Shown here one piece after another: positions 48,646 to 56,878 of a stretch of 64,000 bases of DNA (its first letter is position 1; every line of letters starts with the position of its first letter). Made by a program: the position numbers and the translations under genes. The stretch comes from a virus. Where the stretch lies: the IMG/VR virus record IMGVR_UViG_3300027759_000070, positions 1-64,000 of that record. One strand, given 5' to 3'. A model generated the notes under the pieces. That model ran no database searches. It was given only the letters and a program-made list of their open reading frames with translations, and was not told the origin of the DNA.

Positions 48646-49372
48646 AATTTTTATTATAATATAGTTGATTTTCGAACATGTAAGACCTAGTCTTACTTCC
48701 TTTGGTATACTCATCCAAAGCAGATCCAATATCAATGTATCTTCCAACTTTTTGAGTATCTAATCCTGATAAGAAATCGATAATAACTTCACTCATCGGA
48801 CCAGCAGATATCAAATATAATTCAGGTCTTAATGCAATTTTAGACAATTCATTCAAGAATTCATTCTTTTTGTCTTCCCAAAAATTTACACAATCATCAT
48901 TAACAGGTATAAAATCTAAAACATCAAATGGATATTTTCTATTAGATCCTTCTTTGTTTGCTATCAAAATAACCTTTTCATCTATATTTTGAATTACATT
49001 TTTAAATTTTTTGTAATTTCCGTTAATCCATAAATTCGAATATGTTATGTTTTCCATATCAACTCCAGCAATTTTTAAATTATCTAGAATGATTTTTTTC
49101 CCATAAGGATCACAACATCCACAAGAAATTCCATAAAATTTATCTGGGCTTTTGTTTTTTAAACTATTTGCGAGATCTTTTCCTAATTTAGTTTTGTGTG
49201 ATGGAGCATTCCACTTGTCCTTTTGGAACGCTTGTGTGTGGTTTCCCACTTCTTTACCCATCATTAAGGCCAATTCACCATCGGCGTATCTAGAAAATAT
49301 CGTGTGTTGTTTTTTTACGAAAATTCTATCAATCAAGTATTCGAAATCTTTACTAAAATCTTGTGTCATCAT
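48635..49372 (-). CDS. GT-D fold glycosyltransferase
   Basis: The protein has 245 residues. TIFSRYADGELALM matches the (F/Y)xRxGDGE motif of GT-D (DUF1792) enzymes, and YISAGP-like and GRYIDIGSALDEYTKGSKTRSYM match the end of that family. GT-D enzymes add glucose to protein or other glycans in bacteria. The start is an ATGATGA overlap with the 2-epimerase stop. Confidence 0.8.
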   Translation of the reverse strand: MMTQDFSKDFEYLIDRIFVKKQHTIFSRYADGELALMMGKEVGNHTQAFQKDKWNAPSHKTKLGKDLANSLKNKSPDKFYGISCGCCDPYGKKIILDNLKIAGVDMENITYSNLWINGNYKKFKNVIQNIDEKVILIANKEGSNRKYPFDVLDFIPVNDDCVNFWEDKKNEFLNELSKIALRPELYLISAGPMSEVIIDFLSGLDTQKVGRYIDIGSALDEYTKGSKTRSYMFENQLYYNKNCEF

Positions 49373-50367
49373 ATATTCTTTAATAGTTTTGCTATCTTTT
49401 TTGCTGAATTTCCGTCACCAAAAGGGCATGGATAACTTATTTGATAATCTTTACTTATTTTTGAAACCAAAGAACTCAAATTTTTTGGAGACATACAAAG
49501 GATTCCATGATAATGGAGACATTCTGCTCTTTCTGTGGTTTCTCTACAGATGATAATTTTCTTATTTAAGAAAGATGCTTCTTCTTGAATGCCACCACTA
49601 TCAGTAATAACAAATCTACAATCTTTTAAAATATCAATCAAATCCGAATGATTCAAAGAATCAACAACTTTTACATGCTTGAAAATGTTTTTGTGTTTAA
49701 TCACATTTGGATTTGGATGTATGGGAAGTATAAATTCCAAATCATTATATTGTTCTGCTAATTTATCTATTTCTGTAAACCATTCCTCTATAATGTCGTG
49801 GTTTTCTCTCCTGTGAAGAGTTACCAAAACTTTGTTTCCATACGAAGGAACTACATGAGTAATATTATCTAGTACAGTATTACCAACTACATATACATGA
49901 TTATAGTTTGTTATTTTTTCTGCCTCCAGACAAGCCGCATTATCATTAGTTGCACACAAATGAATGTCGGCAATTCTACTAATTAATTGCCGATTTGCTT
50001 CTTCTGGATATGGATGATTTAGATCATATGTTCTCAACCCAGCTTCCAAATGAATGATCTTTATTTTGTTATTAAAAGCCCACAATGCCACCGCAAAAGC
50101 TGAAGATGTATCTCCTTGGACTAATACATGAGTGAAGCATTCTATGGGTATAGAACAAGTTAATACATTTGCAATAACAGAATTTAATCTATTATCACTT
50201 AATTGCTTTTGTTCTATACTGTAATCGACCTTTATATCTTTTAGAAGATCCGTATGTTGTCCAGTAAAGAATAAAGAATACTCAATATTATTACTATTAA
50301 ATTCTTGGAGCAATGGCTTTATCTTCAGCCATTCTGGTCTTGTTCCAAATGATACTAATACATTCAT
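49369..50367 (-). CDS. wecB: UDP-N-acetylglucosamine 2-epimerase
   Basis: The protein has 332 residues. SFGTRPEWLKIKPLL, FFTGQHTDLL, HLEAGLRTYDLNHPYPEEANRQLISRIADIHL, TLHRREN, LPIHPNP and ITDSGGIQEEASFLNKKIIICRETTERAE are the hallmarks of the non-hydrolysing enzyme that makes UDP-ManNAc. It supplies a precursor for the operon. Confidence 0.93.
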   Translation of the reverse strand: MNVLVSFGTRPEWLKIKPLLQEFNSNNIEYSLFFTGQHTDLLKDIKVDYSIEQKQLSDNRLNSVIANVLTCSIPIECFTHVLVQGDTSSAFAVALWAFNNKIKIIHLEAGLRTYDLNHPYPEEANRQLISRIADIHLCATNDNAACLEAEKITNYNHVYVVGNTVLDNITHVVPSYGNKVLVTLHRRENHDIIEEWFTEIDKLAEQYNDLEFILPIHPNPNVIKHKNIFKHVKVVDSLNHSDLIDILKDCRFVITDSGGIQEEASFLNKKIIICRETTERAECLHYHGILCMSPKNLSSLVSKISKDYQISYPCPFGDGNSAKKIAKLLKNI

Positions 50368-51095
50368 TAACCTCTTAGTAATTTAAATCCTTTATTTTTA
50401 TATTCGGTTAAAGCAATCCCAAACATATTTAAATGATCTGGCTTTTGAGAAATTGCATTATTATCCGCTCCAAACTGCCATCCATAACTAGGAATACTCC
50501 CCCACATTTCCATATCTTCTTTTGGATGTGGTGGTACTAATGTTCTTGTATTCAAATACTTCTGAATTGAATAGGAAAAATGTGTATCTTCTCCACAAAG
50601 TAAAGAATTCGGAACAGTTGCTTCCTGCCAAAAAGCTGTGATAAACTTTCTAGGGAAAAACCAAGAATGCCCCACAATATCAACTTGTGTGGTTTCTGAA
50701 TTGGCCGAGTGCCACCCAACATCTTCTGCTATGCTATAGTTATAATCATTAAATATAACCCCTCTCGTACCATAAAGTGCTTCTTCATTTTTCATTTCAT
50801 TCATACAATTCTCAAACCACTTTTTACCCGGTATTGTGTCATCATCAAATACACATATATAATCACCTGTTGTATTTAACACATGAGAAAATCTAGACCA
50901 AACTCCAAAATTGTAATTTGATATAACGGTTCTATACTTATTAAAGATTGATTTGTCAAACTTATCAAATTTATCGGATGCGTTTACCCACAACATTATT
51001 TCGTGTGGTTTTATTGTTTGATTCTCGATTGCTTCTATTTGAAGTTTTAAACTTTCATAACGTCTAAAACAATTAATTATAACGCTTATTTTCAT
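50367..51095 (-). CDS. Family 2 glycosyltransferase
   Basis: The protein has 242 residues. ISVIINCFRRYESLKLQIEAIENQTIKPHEI is the N-terminal GT2 strand and GDYICVFDDDTIPGKKWFENCM carries the DxD metal site. SLLCGEDTHFSYSIQKYL is the ED motif of the acceptor base. It overlaps the upstream start by 1 nt. Confidence 0.85.
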   Translation of the reverse strand: MKISVIINCFRRYESLKLQIEAIENQTIKPHEIMLWVNASDKFDKFDKSIFNKYRTVISNYNFGVWSRFSHVLNTTGDYICVFDDDTIPGKKWFENCMNEMKNEEALYGTRGVIFNDYNYSIAEDVGWHSANSETTQVDIVGHSWFFPRKFITAFWQEATVPNSLLCGEDTHFSYSIQKYLNTRTLVPPHPKEDMEMWGSIPSYGWQFGADNNAISQKPDHLNMFGIALTEYKNKGFKLLRG

Positions 51096-51096
51096 A

Positions 51097-51978
51097 TTAA
51101 ATTTTATGATACAACTCTTTAACTTTTTTTGCTACATTTGATGCATGAAATTTATCCAAATCATCAGGGGGATTATGTAATTTTTTGTTTAAAATATCGC
51201 CTTTGCTGTTAACATCGTAAATCCATCCAGACTTACCACACAACCATCCTTCAATAGTGGTTCTTCCTAAAAGGATTCCAGCAGTCTCATCACATCTTTG
51301 GACATATTTTTGTACATCGTCTACTGCATTAGAGTGTTTAACATGTTTATGTTTTAATAATTCTCCCAAATAATTATCTGAATTATTTCCCACCAACCAA
51401 AAATCTTTGTTTATACTCTTAGTATATTCGACTAAATCAAATATTGTATTCTTTCTTAAATAATCTATAGTCCCAACAAATAGCACAGCATTGTGATCCT
51501 TTGTTTCTATTTTTTTAAATCTGGTTTCATCGATTGGATTGTATATAATTTCAATAGAAGATGAAGAAATTTTAAAATTATTGATTAAATGATCTTTTAT
51601 TTCTGGTCTTATTGCGATATATTTTTTAATAGATTCGTGAATAACAGGATCTTCTAAAGATATGACTTCTGAGTGAATCGTACAGATCTTTTTTGTTTTT
51701 GGGTATACCTTAATTAATTCTTGTACTACGGGTTTATGCTGACAATGTATTATATCATACTGATCTGTCCCCCTGATGCTAGAAAATTCTTGAACCTTTA
51801 TACCACACTTTAATGCCAAATCTGTCAATTTACCACCAATATAAGGGGATACTACAGTTACATCACAATTTAACTGTAGTAAATTTCTCGCCAATTCATA
51901 CACATACATCTCAGATCCTGTAAAATCCTTAAAAAGTAGACACCCAATAAGTACTTTGGTTTTTTTCTCTTCGGTCAT
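51097..51978 (-). CDS. GT-B (family 4-like) glycosyltransferase
   Basis: The protein has 293 residues, shorter than most GT4 enzymes. FTGSEMYVYELARNLLQLNCDVTVVSP is the N-terminal Rossmann part, IEIIYNPIDETRFKK and AVLFVGTIDYLRKNTIFDLV the C-terminal donor part, and GILLGRTTIEGWLCGKSGWIYD replaces the usual E-x7-E site. It is first in the operon; its early-type promoter has the -10 7 nt before the ATG. Confidence 0.8.
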   Translation of the reverse strand: MTEEKKTKVLIGCLLFKDFTGSEMYVYELARNLLQLNCDVTVVSPYIGGKLTDLALKCGIKVQEFSSIRGTDQYDIIHCQHKPVVQELIKVYPKTKKICTIHSEVISLEDPVIHESIKKYIAIRPEIKDHLINNFKISSSSIEIIYNPIDETRFKKIETKDHNAVLFVGTIDYLRKNTIFDLVEYTKSINKDFWLVGNNSDNYLGELLKHKHVKHSNAVDDVQKYVQRCDETAGILLGRTTIEGWLCGKSGWIYDVNSKGDILNKKLHNPPDDLDKFHASNVAKKVKELYHKI

Positions 51979-51985
51979 AATATTT

Positions 51986-52013
51986 ATTTTACCACACTTT
52001 AAAAAAAAATCAA
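51986..52013 (-). promoter_or_regulatory. Host-type promoter of the glycan operon (TTGATT / TGTGG-TAAAAT)
   Basis: TTGATT at 52008-52013, 16-nt spacer ending TGTGG, TAAAAT at 51986-51991 (minus strand), 7 nt before the ATG at 51978. Confidence 0.7.
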
Positions 52014-52018
52014 TTGAC

Positions 52019-52024
52019 TAAATA
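52019..52024 (+). promoter_or_regulatory. Late promoter box TAAATA
   Basis: The box ends 6 nt before the ATG at 52031. Confidence 0.65.
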
Positions 52025-52030
52025 CTTAAA

Positions 52031-52747
52031 ATGGCTGATGTATTCATTAATATTAAAGATTTACCAGAGTTAAGCGAAGTCAGAAATGGTGATTATATAA
52101 TCGTCGAATCTACTACTGGAACACATTTAATTGATTTTAAAAATCTTATAATGCCAATAGATAATACGGTAATTTCAAGCACGGTAACACAAAACACCAA
52201 TGCTATACTAAGTTTATCTACTTCAAAGGATACATCTGCTACTACATTATCTTCTGATTTGGATGCAGCAAAAACAAACATAGCATCTCTTTCTGATAAA
52301 GTTACCAACATTTTAGGTAAAAATGCATTAAACTTGAGTGTGGGGAAGGCTCAAGTTACCATTTCACCTGGTAATAAAATGGGTACAGGCACTCTTTCTC
52401 AAACAGGAACTTGGGCACTAACCGATATTATGATAACTCCAGCCAATGAATATGCAGCTAAGTTCGGAGCGTATCCAATTTCGGTAACCCAAAAAGGAGA
52501 AATAACCATACAAGGCACATTCACCAGAACATCATTAATATTGAGAAATACTCCAACAGTTTCTGTCGAATCTTCTCTTAGACCAAGCACTAATATTTTA
52601 TCTTCTTATACCGTTTCGGAATATAGTAACAGCTTAAGTCTAAATCCTTCAGATTTAGATAATTTTGTTACATCATTTTCTATAAGCGGAATAGAAATAC
52701 CAGCAGAAGAAGATGCTATATATAATGTTTATGCTATTAAGCTCTAA
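52031..52747 (+). CDS. Probable virion fibre protein
   Basis: The protein has 238 residues. MADVFINIKDLPELSEVRNGDYIIVESTTGTHLIDFKNLIM is a common N-terminal module of fibre or whisker proteins in T4-like phages. Residues 48-95 look like a coiled-coil trimer stalk (SSTVTQNTNAILSLSTSK...). The rest is a beta domain. It is a candidate carrier for, or binder to, the glycan made by the neighbouring operon, by position only. Its end overlaps the convergent kinase gene. Confidence 0.6.
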   Translation: MADVFINIKDLPELSEVRNGDYIIVESTTGTHLIDFKNLIMPIDNTVISSTVTQNTNAILSLSTSKDTSATTLSSDLDAAKTNIASLSDKVTNILGKNALNLSVGKAQVTISPGNKMGTGTLSQTGTWALTDIMITPANEYAAKFGAYPISVTQKGEITIQGTFTRTSLILRNTPTVSVESSLRPSTNILSSYTVSEYSNSLSLNPSDLDNFVTSFSISGIEIPAEEDAIYNVYAIKL

Positions 52748-53498
52748 GATTCTTTTTCGAGAATTTCTTGATTAATTCTTCTTGGTGCTTGATGGATTTT
52801 TCTTTTTCGTGTGATTCTTCTTCTGATTTCAATAATTCCTCCATCTCTGCTAAAGATTTTGGATTTAAAATAGAATCTTCTTCTTCTCCATATACAGTAC
52901 CACTATCATCTAAATATTGTTGGATTAGTAATACCCTTTCTTCTGGACTCCCAAAAATTTCAATAATTGCAGGACAATTATCAGCATCAAAAAATGGTGT
53001 TTTCCCCAAATTGTGCTGATACTGATAGAATAAGGCTTTAAATATGTTATCAATTTCTTCAATATAAACTGGATCTGTCTCTCTTTTCCCGTCTTCGACA
53101 ATATCTACAGGAGATGCTTTAGTGATAGGCAGAAAAAATATTAAATCAATATGCTTTAACGATTCTTTAACCAACGGTATCATTTTATCAATAAATGCTT
53201 TATTGATATTTGAAGACTTTTTTTCGTATGCCCATAATGTATATACCAAACAATCTAATGGGCCTCTATCGATAATCACATTATCGTCTTTACTGTATTT
53301 TTGTAACTCATCAATCATGTGATTAATGATTGCCCATTGACCATCCTTGTTACATTTCTTGCTGTGAGGGTGGTTTTGAGACTTTAAAACATCTCTATAG
53401 GATGATGATGGAGTGGAGTAATTTCCCCATTTTTCTAAAAAATCATTAATTAATGTCGTTTTACCCGTGTTGGCTGTTCCTGAAATACAAATACGCAT
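52737..53498 (-). CDS. AAA_28/NadR-like P-loop ATPase or kinase
   Basis: The protein has 253 residues. CISGTANTGKTTLINDFL is Walker A, DNVIIDRGPLDCLVYTLWA the Walker B/LID-like part, and DLIFFLPIT a core strand. This is the NadR/Ttd14-like (AAA_28) kinase group, which includes nucleoside and ribosyl-nicotinamide kinases. A C-terminal charged helix of about 60 residues is added. The substrate is unknown. Confidence 0.75.
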   Translation of the reverse strand: MRICISGTANTGKTTLINDFLEKWGNYSTPSSSYRDVLKSQNHPHSKKCNKDGQWAIINHMIDELQKYSKDDNVIIDRGPLDCLVYTLWAYEKKSSNINKAFIDKMIPLVKESLKHIDLIFFLPITKASPVDIVEDGKRETDPVYIEEIDNIFKALFYQYQHNLGKTPFFDADNCPAIIEIFGSPEERVLLIQQYLDDSGTVYGEEEDSILNPKSLAEMEELLKSEEESHEKEKSIKHQEELIKKFSKKNLRA

Positions 53499-53514
53499 AT
53501 TATTATTGTATTAA

Positions 53515-53934
53515 TTATACTGATTCATCCTCATTATCAAGTGATTTTTTTCTAGATTTTATTAGTTCCCACTCATAACTTAATCTTTTCAAACCGTCAT
53601 ATGTAAATCTACAAACAGGAAATCTTATGTGTGCATCTTCTATTTTAGCCCATACAAAATCAGAATGTTCATCACTCAATTTAACATTTCCTACATATGT
53701 CCATCCCTTAAATAGACAAAAATTTGGTTTTTTTTGAATTATTTTACAAGATGATATATTTAAATTTGTTTCTTCTTTAACTTCTCTGATTAATCCTGTG
53801 GTGAATGTTTCGTTTATCTTGATATGACCACCAGGAAAATGATATTTATTTAATGTTTTTGACTTTAACAACAAAACCCTCCCACTTCTCAAGATCATTA
53901 TTTTAGAAACTTTATTTGTGTCGTTTTTATCCAT
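53515..53934 (-). CDS. Nudix hydrolase
   Basis: The protein has 139 residues from the ATG at 53934 (MDKNDTNK). The Nudix box GGHIKINETFTTGLIREVKEETNL (G-x5-E-x7-REV-x-EET) is complete. FPGGH before it is typical. Possible roles are clearing of oxidised or signalling nucleotides, or NAD-related compounds. The hexamer TAAGTA stands 5 nt before the ATG, a weak late box. Confidence 0.88.
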   Translation of the reverse strand: MDKNDTNKVSKIMILRSGRVLLLKSKTLNKYHFPGGHIKINETFTTGLIREVKEETNLNISSCKIIQKKPNFCLFKGWTYVGNVKLSDEHSDFVWAKIEDAHIRFPVCRFTYDGLKRLSYEWELIKSRKKSLDNEDESV

Positions 53935-53984
53935 GATAATACTTAGTATATCATGGAATGTATTGAAAGGCAAACAAAAGCTGA

Positions 53985-53990
53985 TAAATA
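53985..53990 (+). promoter_or_regulatory. Late promoter box TAAATA
   Basis: The box ends 6 nt before the ATG at 53997. Confidence 0.6.
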
Positions 53991-53996
53991 ACATTG

Positions 53997-54764
53997 ATGG
54001 CAAAAAAACTTCGTAAAAAAGAGGTTGTCGATAGCAATATCGACGAATATGTTATATTAAACAACATAGAAACTAGCACAAAAAAAGAATGGTTTTTGAA
54101 CTATAAAATACACAATCAATTTAAATTAAATGATGTCCACAACTCTTTTATGGAATTGTTACTGTACAAAGATACTAAAATGGTATTTGTGGACGGCCCA
54201 GCAGGGTCTGGTAAGTCTTATTTGGCTGTATATGGTGCATTACAAATGCTCCTAAAGAAACAAATAAACCAAATTGTATATATTCGTTCTATTGTTGAAA
54301 GTGCTTCTAAGAGTATGGGGAGTTTACCCGGTGAACTACAAGATAAATTCCAACCTTGGTCACTGCCTTTAATAGAAAAATTGGACGAATTAGTTGGATC
54401 TAAGATTGGAGGGGAGTTGATCCGTAACAACTATATCAAATGTATGCCTGTGAACTTTGTTAGAGGTCTTACATTTAGAGACAGTGTAGTTATTGTAGAC
54501 GAATCTCAAAATCTTACTACTGCCGAATTAACTACTATTTTAACTCGTTTTGGAGAAAATACCAAATATATTGTAATTGGTGATAGCTTTCAATCTGATA
54601 TTGGAGCATCCAAGAATGGATTTACAAAAATCCGCAATGTGTTTGATAATGCGGATAGTGAAGAAAAGGGAATACACAACTTTATTTTTAGTGAAAATGA
54701 AGTTGTGCGTTCGCAAATCCTCAAATTTATAGTAAAGAAGTTAGAAACTATCCAGATCCATTAG
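53997..54764 (+). CDS. phoH: PhoH-like ATPase
   Basis: The protein has 255 residues. FVDGPAGSGKSYLAVYGAL is Walker A, RSIVESASKSMGSLPGELQDKFQPW the PhoH signature, VNFVRGLTFRDSVVIVDESQNLTTAELTTILTRFGENTKYIVIGDSFQSD includes Walker B and motif III. PhoH is common in marine phages; bacterial relatives act with RNA. The ATG at 53997 is preferred to the TTG at 53994. A terminator hairpin follows 38 nt after the stop, inside the convergent gene. Confidence 0.92.
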   Translation: MAKKLRKKEVVDSNIDEYVILNNIETSTKKEWFLNYKIHNQFKLNDVHNSFMELLLYKDTKMVFVDGPAGSGKSYLAVYGALQMLLKKQINQIVYIRSIVESASKSMGSLPGELQDKFQPWSLPLIEKLDELVGSKIGGELIRNNYIKCMPVNFVRGLTFRDSVVIVDESQNLTTAELTTILTRFGENTKYIVIGDSFQSDIGASKNGFTKIRNVFDNADSEEKGIHNFIFSENEVVRSQILKFIVKKLETIQIH

Positions 54765-55020
54765 CTTCTAACATTTGCAATTCTCTAATTGCATCTTCGA
54801 CAGAAACAGTCCGTAAACCATTTGCTTTATTCTCTGGTTTACGGACTGTTTCGTTTTCTTTTGTAAGTTCAGATATTTTTGAAAATACAGATTGTTCCAA
54901 ATTTACGAAATGAGGATCTCTTTCAAATGATGTTCCACCAAAAGATCCTCCACCAGACATTCTAACTTGTCCTCTGGGTCTTACTGTACTAGAATACAAA
55001 TTTGCTAGTTCTGGTTCCAT
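54748..55020 (-). CDS. Unknown small protein with an 18-bp inverted repeat in its gene
   Basis: The protein has 90 residues. The first part is Gly/Ser-rich (VRMSGGGSFGGTSFERD); the second is helical. ETVRKP and GLRTVS are encoded by the two arms of the inverted repeat. It has no leader peptide. Its start overlaps the stop of the upstream gene by 1 nt. The family is unknown. Confidence 0.55.
   Translation of the reverse strand: MEPELANLYSSTVRPRGQVRMSGGGSFGGTSFERDPHFVNLEQSVFSKISELTKENETVRKPENKANGLRTVSVEDAIRELQMLEANGSG
54803..54852 (+). terminator. Terminator of phoH embedded in a convergent coding sequence
   Basis: GAAACAGTCCGTAAACCA (54803-54820) and TGGTTTACGGACTGTTTC (54835-54852) form a perfect 18-bp inverted repeat with a 14-nt loop, then GTTTTCTTTTG. 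On the minus strand the same DNA encodes ETVRKPENKANGLRTVS. Confidence 0.8.
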
Positions 55021-55751
55021 TATCTCTTAACATGAAGGCTGGTTTTTCCTCCTAAATATGCTAAAATAAAAAGCCAATCTCGCTTTTCTGTGTTTGATTT
55101 TCCTACACCCAAAGGTTTTAGATATTTTTGTAAATCTTGTTGAACCCCAATAAAAACTTTCTCTGTTTCTGCTTGCCTTTTTTTGTAATCTTCTCCTTGA
55201 GTATTTTTTAATTTATCTTCGGCTTCTTTAGAAGTTTTTTGAATTTCTTCTTTTATTTTATTTTGAGTTTCTGTATCGAATAAATTTAATGTATTTAAAT
55301 CCATTTCAGAAATTAATTTTTCAATTCCTTCTAGTTGATCTAAATCAACACCTCTTGTTTGCATTCTTTTTTCTCCTAACTTAGGATCATTAACTAGATC
55401 ATAATATGATATTTTTGTATTGTTTATATATTTGCGTCCTGAAGATAACGGTACATACGAACTATCTGTAAATGTAATTTCAGTTCTAATAAACATTGGA
55501 TCATTTTTTAAATCATCTTTAACTCCTTGTAATACTTCTGCATTTTTAGCTCTTACTTCAGATCTTTGTCCTTGTTGATCTTGGCGGACCTGACCAAATG
55601 CCTGCACATAAGGATTGTCAGCATATGCCTGCTTTACTACATTTCCTACGGCTTTACCTATTGTTTTTGGAATAGCAGCAGCTATAGAACCTAATAGTCC
55701 TTCAACTACAAATTGTTCCATGTATTGTTTATATGTTTTTTCAAATTTCAT
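55020..55751 (-). CDS. Unknown protein with processing leader
   Basis: The protein has 243 residues. MKFEKTYKQYMEQFVVEGLLG resembles the capsid-targeting leaders, with VVE at 15-17. A short hydrophobic part (GSIAAAIPKTIGKAVGNVV) follows, then a Gln/Arg-rich region and coiled coil (180-225). It may be an internal head or ejected protein. Overlaps of 1 nt at both ends show coupling with its neighbours. Confidence 0.6.
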   Translation of the reverse strand: MKFEKTYKQYMEQFVVEGLLGSIAAAIPKTIGKAVGNVVKQAYADNPYVQAFGQVRQDQQGQRSEVRAKNAEVLQGVKDDLKNDPMFIRTEITFTDSSYVPLSSGRKYINNTKISYYDLVNDPKLGEKRMQTRGVDLDQLEGIEKLISEMDLNTLNLFDTETQNKIKEEIQKTSKEAEDKLKNTQGEDYKKRQAETEKVFIGVQQDLQKYLKPLGVGKSNTEKRDWLFILAYLGGKTSLHVKR

Positions 55752-56176
55752 TATAGATACTCCGTTCTATATATATCCAAAAGATCTTGATCTGTGCATC
55801 CATTATCTTTTAAAAATGATTCCAGCATTTGTATGTTTGAACTGTTCATCACCAATTGGACTAAAGGGCTATCGAACTTCATACCTTTTTCTTCCTTCAA
55901 AAATACCAAGACATTAAGTTTAAATTTTTCAAGTTTGGTTAATCCACTCTCCACATCAATCATCCCACATGGAATAGTTGCTACTAGTCCACCGTCAATT
56001 TCTTCAAAATACATTTTAGCATTAACCCCATCTTCGGCTATAATGAATCCTTCATAACCTTGAAATTTAGATATTTCACCTTTTTCGCAATATGCTGGAT
56101 CTACTTTTAATCTAACTTTTCGTAAATTTACGGTTCTAAAAGAATTTTCTAGAAATTTATTGAAACGGCTGCTCAT
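55751..56176 (-). CDS. Unknown protein (141 aa) with FLEN leader
   Basis: The protein has 141 residues. MSSRFNKFLENSF offers FLE at 8-10 as a possible processing site. An SH3-like beta part follows (KVRLKVDPAYCEKGEISKFQGYEGFIIAEDGVNAKMYFEE), then a helical end. The KOW-like turn around residues 35-45 is only suggestive. It lies 5 nt downstream of the protease-like gene. Confidence 0.55.
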   Translation of the reverse strand: MSSRFNKFLENSFRTVNLRKVRLKVDPAYCEKGEISKFQGYEGFIIAEDGVNAKMYFEEIDGGLVATIPCGMIDVESGLTKLEKFKLNVLVFLKEEKGMKFDSPLVQLVMNSSNIQMLESFLKDNGCTDQDLLDIYRTEYL

Positions 56177-56181
56177 AATGA

Positions 56182-56589
56182 TTATTTAACTTTCACCACC
56201 GCATTTATAAGTTTTAAGAACTCCAAGCCCAATAAAACCTTTTCATCATTATCTTTTCTATCACAGATGCTAAATTTTACATTCTTGTAGATTTTACCTT
56301 TAAGTTTAAAATCAAATTTAACTATTGGTCTATCTTCTACAGTAGAAGCACCAACATTAATTTTAATCGTATCTACTAAAGGCTTTTGTATTTCTTTGCC
56401 TTTATCTGTTTTGAATGTGACAATATCCCCTTGGATCTTTATATCTTCACCATGCAAAGCATTATATGCATCATTTCCTGTATCTACTTTTGCGACATAA
56501 TCACCAACATCTCTTATTACAACTGGTTCTTTAGGTAAGAAAGTAGTAGAGTTTTCGGATTTTGAATAAAATTCCTTGAATAGGATCAT
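56182..56589 (-). CDS. Retropepsin-like aspartic protease (RimB/PF05618-like)
   Basis: The protein has 135 residues. DYVAKVDTGNDAYNALHG holds the D36-T-G active-site triplet, and VEDRPIVKFDFKLKGKIYKNVKFSICDRKDNDEKVLLGLEFLKLINAVV reproduces the later strands (R-P, N/D-R, LLG..FL) of the family once called ATP-dependent zinc proteases, now seen as retropepsin-like. Such proteins often pair with RimK-type ATP-grasp ligases; none is in this window. The start MILFKEFYSKSEN matches the capsid-targeting leaders, so it could be a virion protein. The late promoter has the standard spacing. Confidence 0.75.
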   Translation of the reverse strand: MILFKEFYSKSENSTTFLPKEPVVIRDVGDYVAKVDTGNDAYNALHGEDIKIQGDIVTFKTDKGKEIQKPLVDTIKINVGASTVEDRPIVKFDFKLKGKIYKNVKFSICDRKDNDEKVLLGLEFLKLINAVVKVK

Positions 56590-56594
56590 TCAAT

Positions 56595-56600
56595 TATTTA
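56595..56600 (-). promoter_or_regulatory. Late promoter box TAAATA
   Basis: The box ends 5 nt before the ATG at 56589. Confidence 0.7.
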
Positions 56601-56604
56601 GTCA

Positions 56605-56874
56605 TTATAGAGTAGAAGTAAGAGAAGGCTTCTTATTCTTATCAGTTTTAGCACCCCCAACAGCAGCAATTGCTTTTGCTTCAGGAGAATTAGGGTTGGA
56701 TGCTTTCTTCAAAGCATTGATTTCATCCTGTTTTTGTTTGATTGCTTTTTGTTGATCTACTGGAGAAAGTCCCTCTGCATCTTCGTCTTTAATTTTATCT
56801 TCAAAAATGTATCTTTTTAGATATGCATTAATTTTATCATCATAAGATTCTTTTTTTACAGATTTTACAGACAT
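56605..56874 (-). CDS. Small basic protein, unknown
   Basis: The protein has 89 residues, Lys- and Ala-rich and helical (INAYLKRYIFEDKIKDED, PVDQQKAIKQKQDEINALKKA), ending in a flexible SLTSTL. IFE near residue 20 may be a processing site. It may be an internal head protein. It has its own late promoter. Confidence 0.55.
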   Translation of the reverse strand: MSVKSVKKESYDDKINAYLKRYIFEDKIKDEDAEGLSPVDQQKAIKQKQDEINALKKASNPNSPEAKAIAAVGGAKTDKNKKPSLTSTL

Positions 56875-56878
56875 AAAA

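Noticed and set aside
54803-54852. Inverted repeat as a CRISPR repeat, transposon end or attachment site
   Set aside because: There is a single copy, no spacers, transposase or integrase; the hairpin plus U tract after phoH explains it better.
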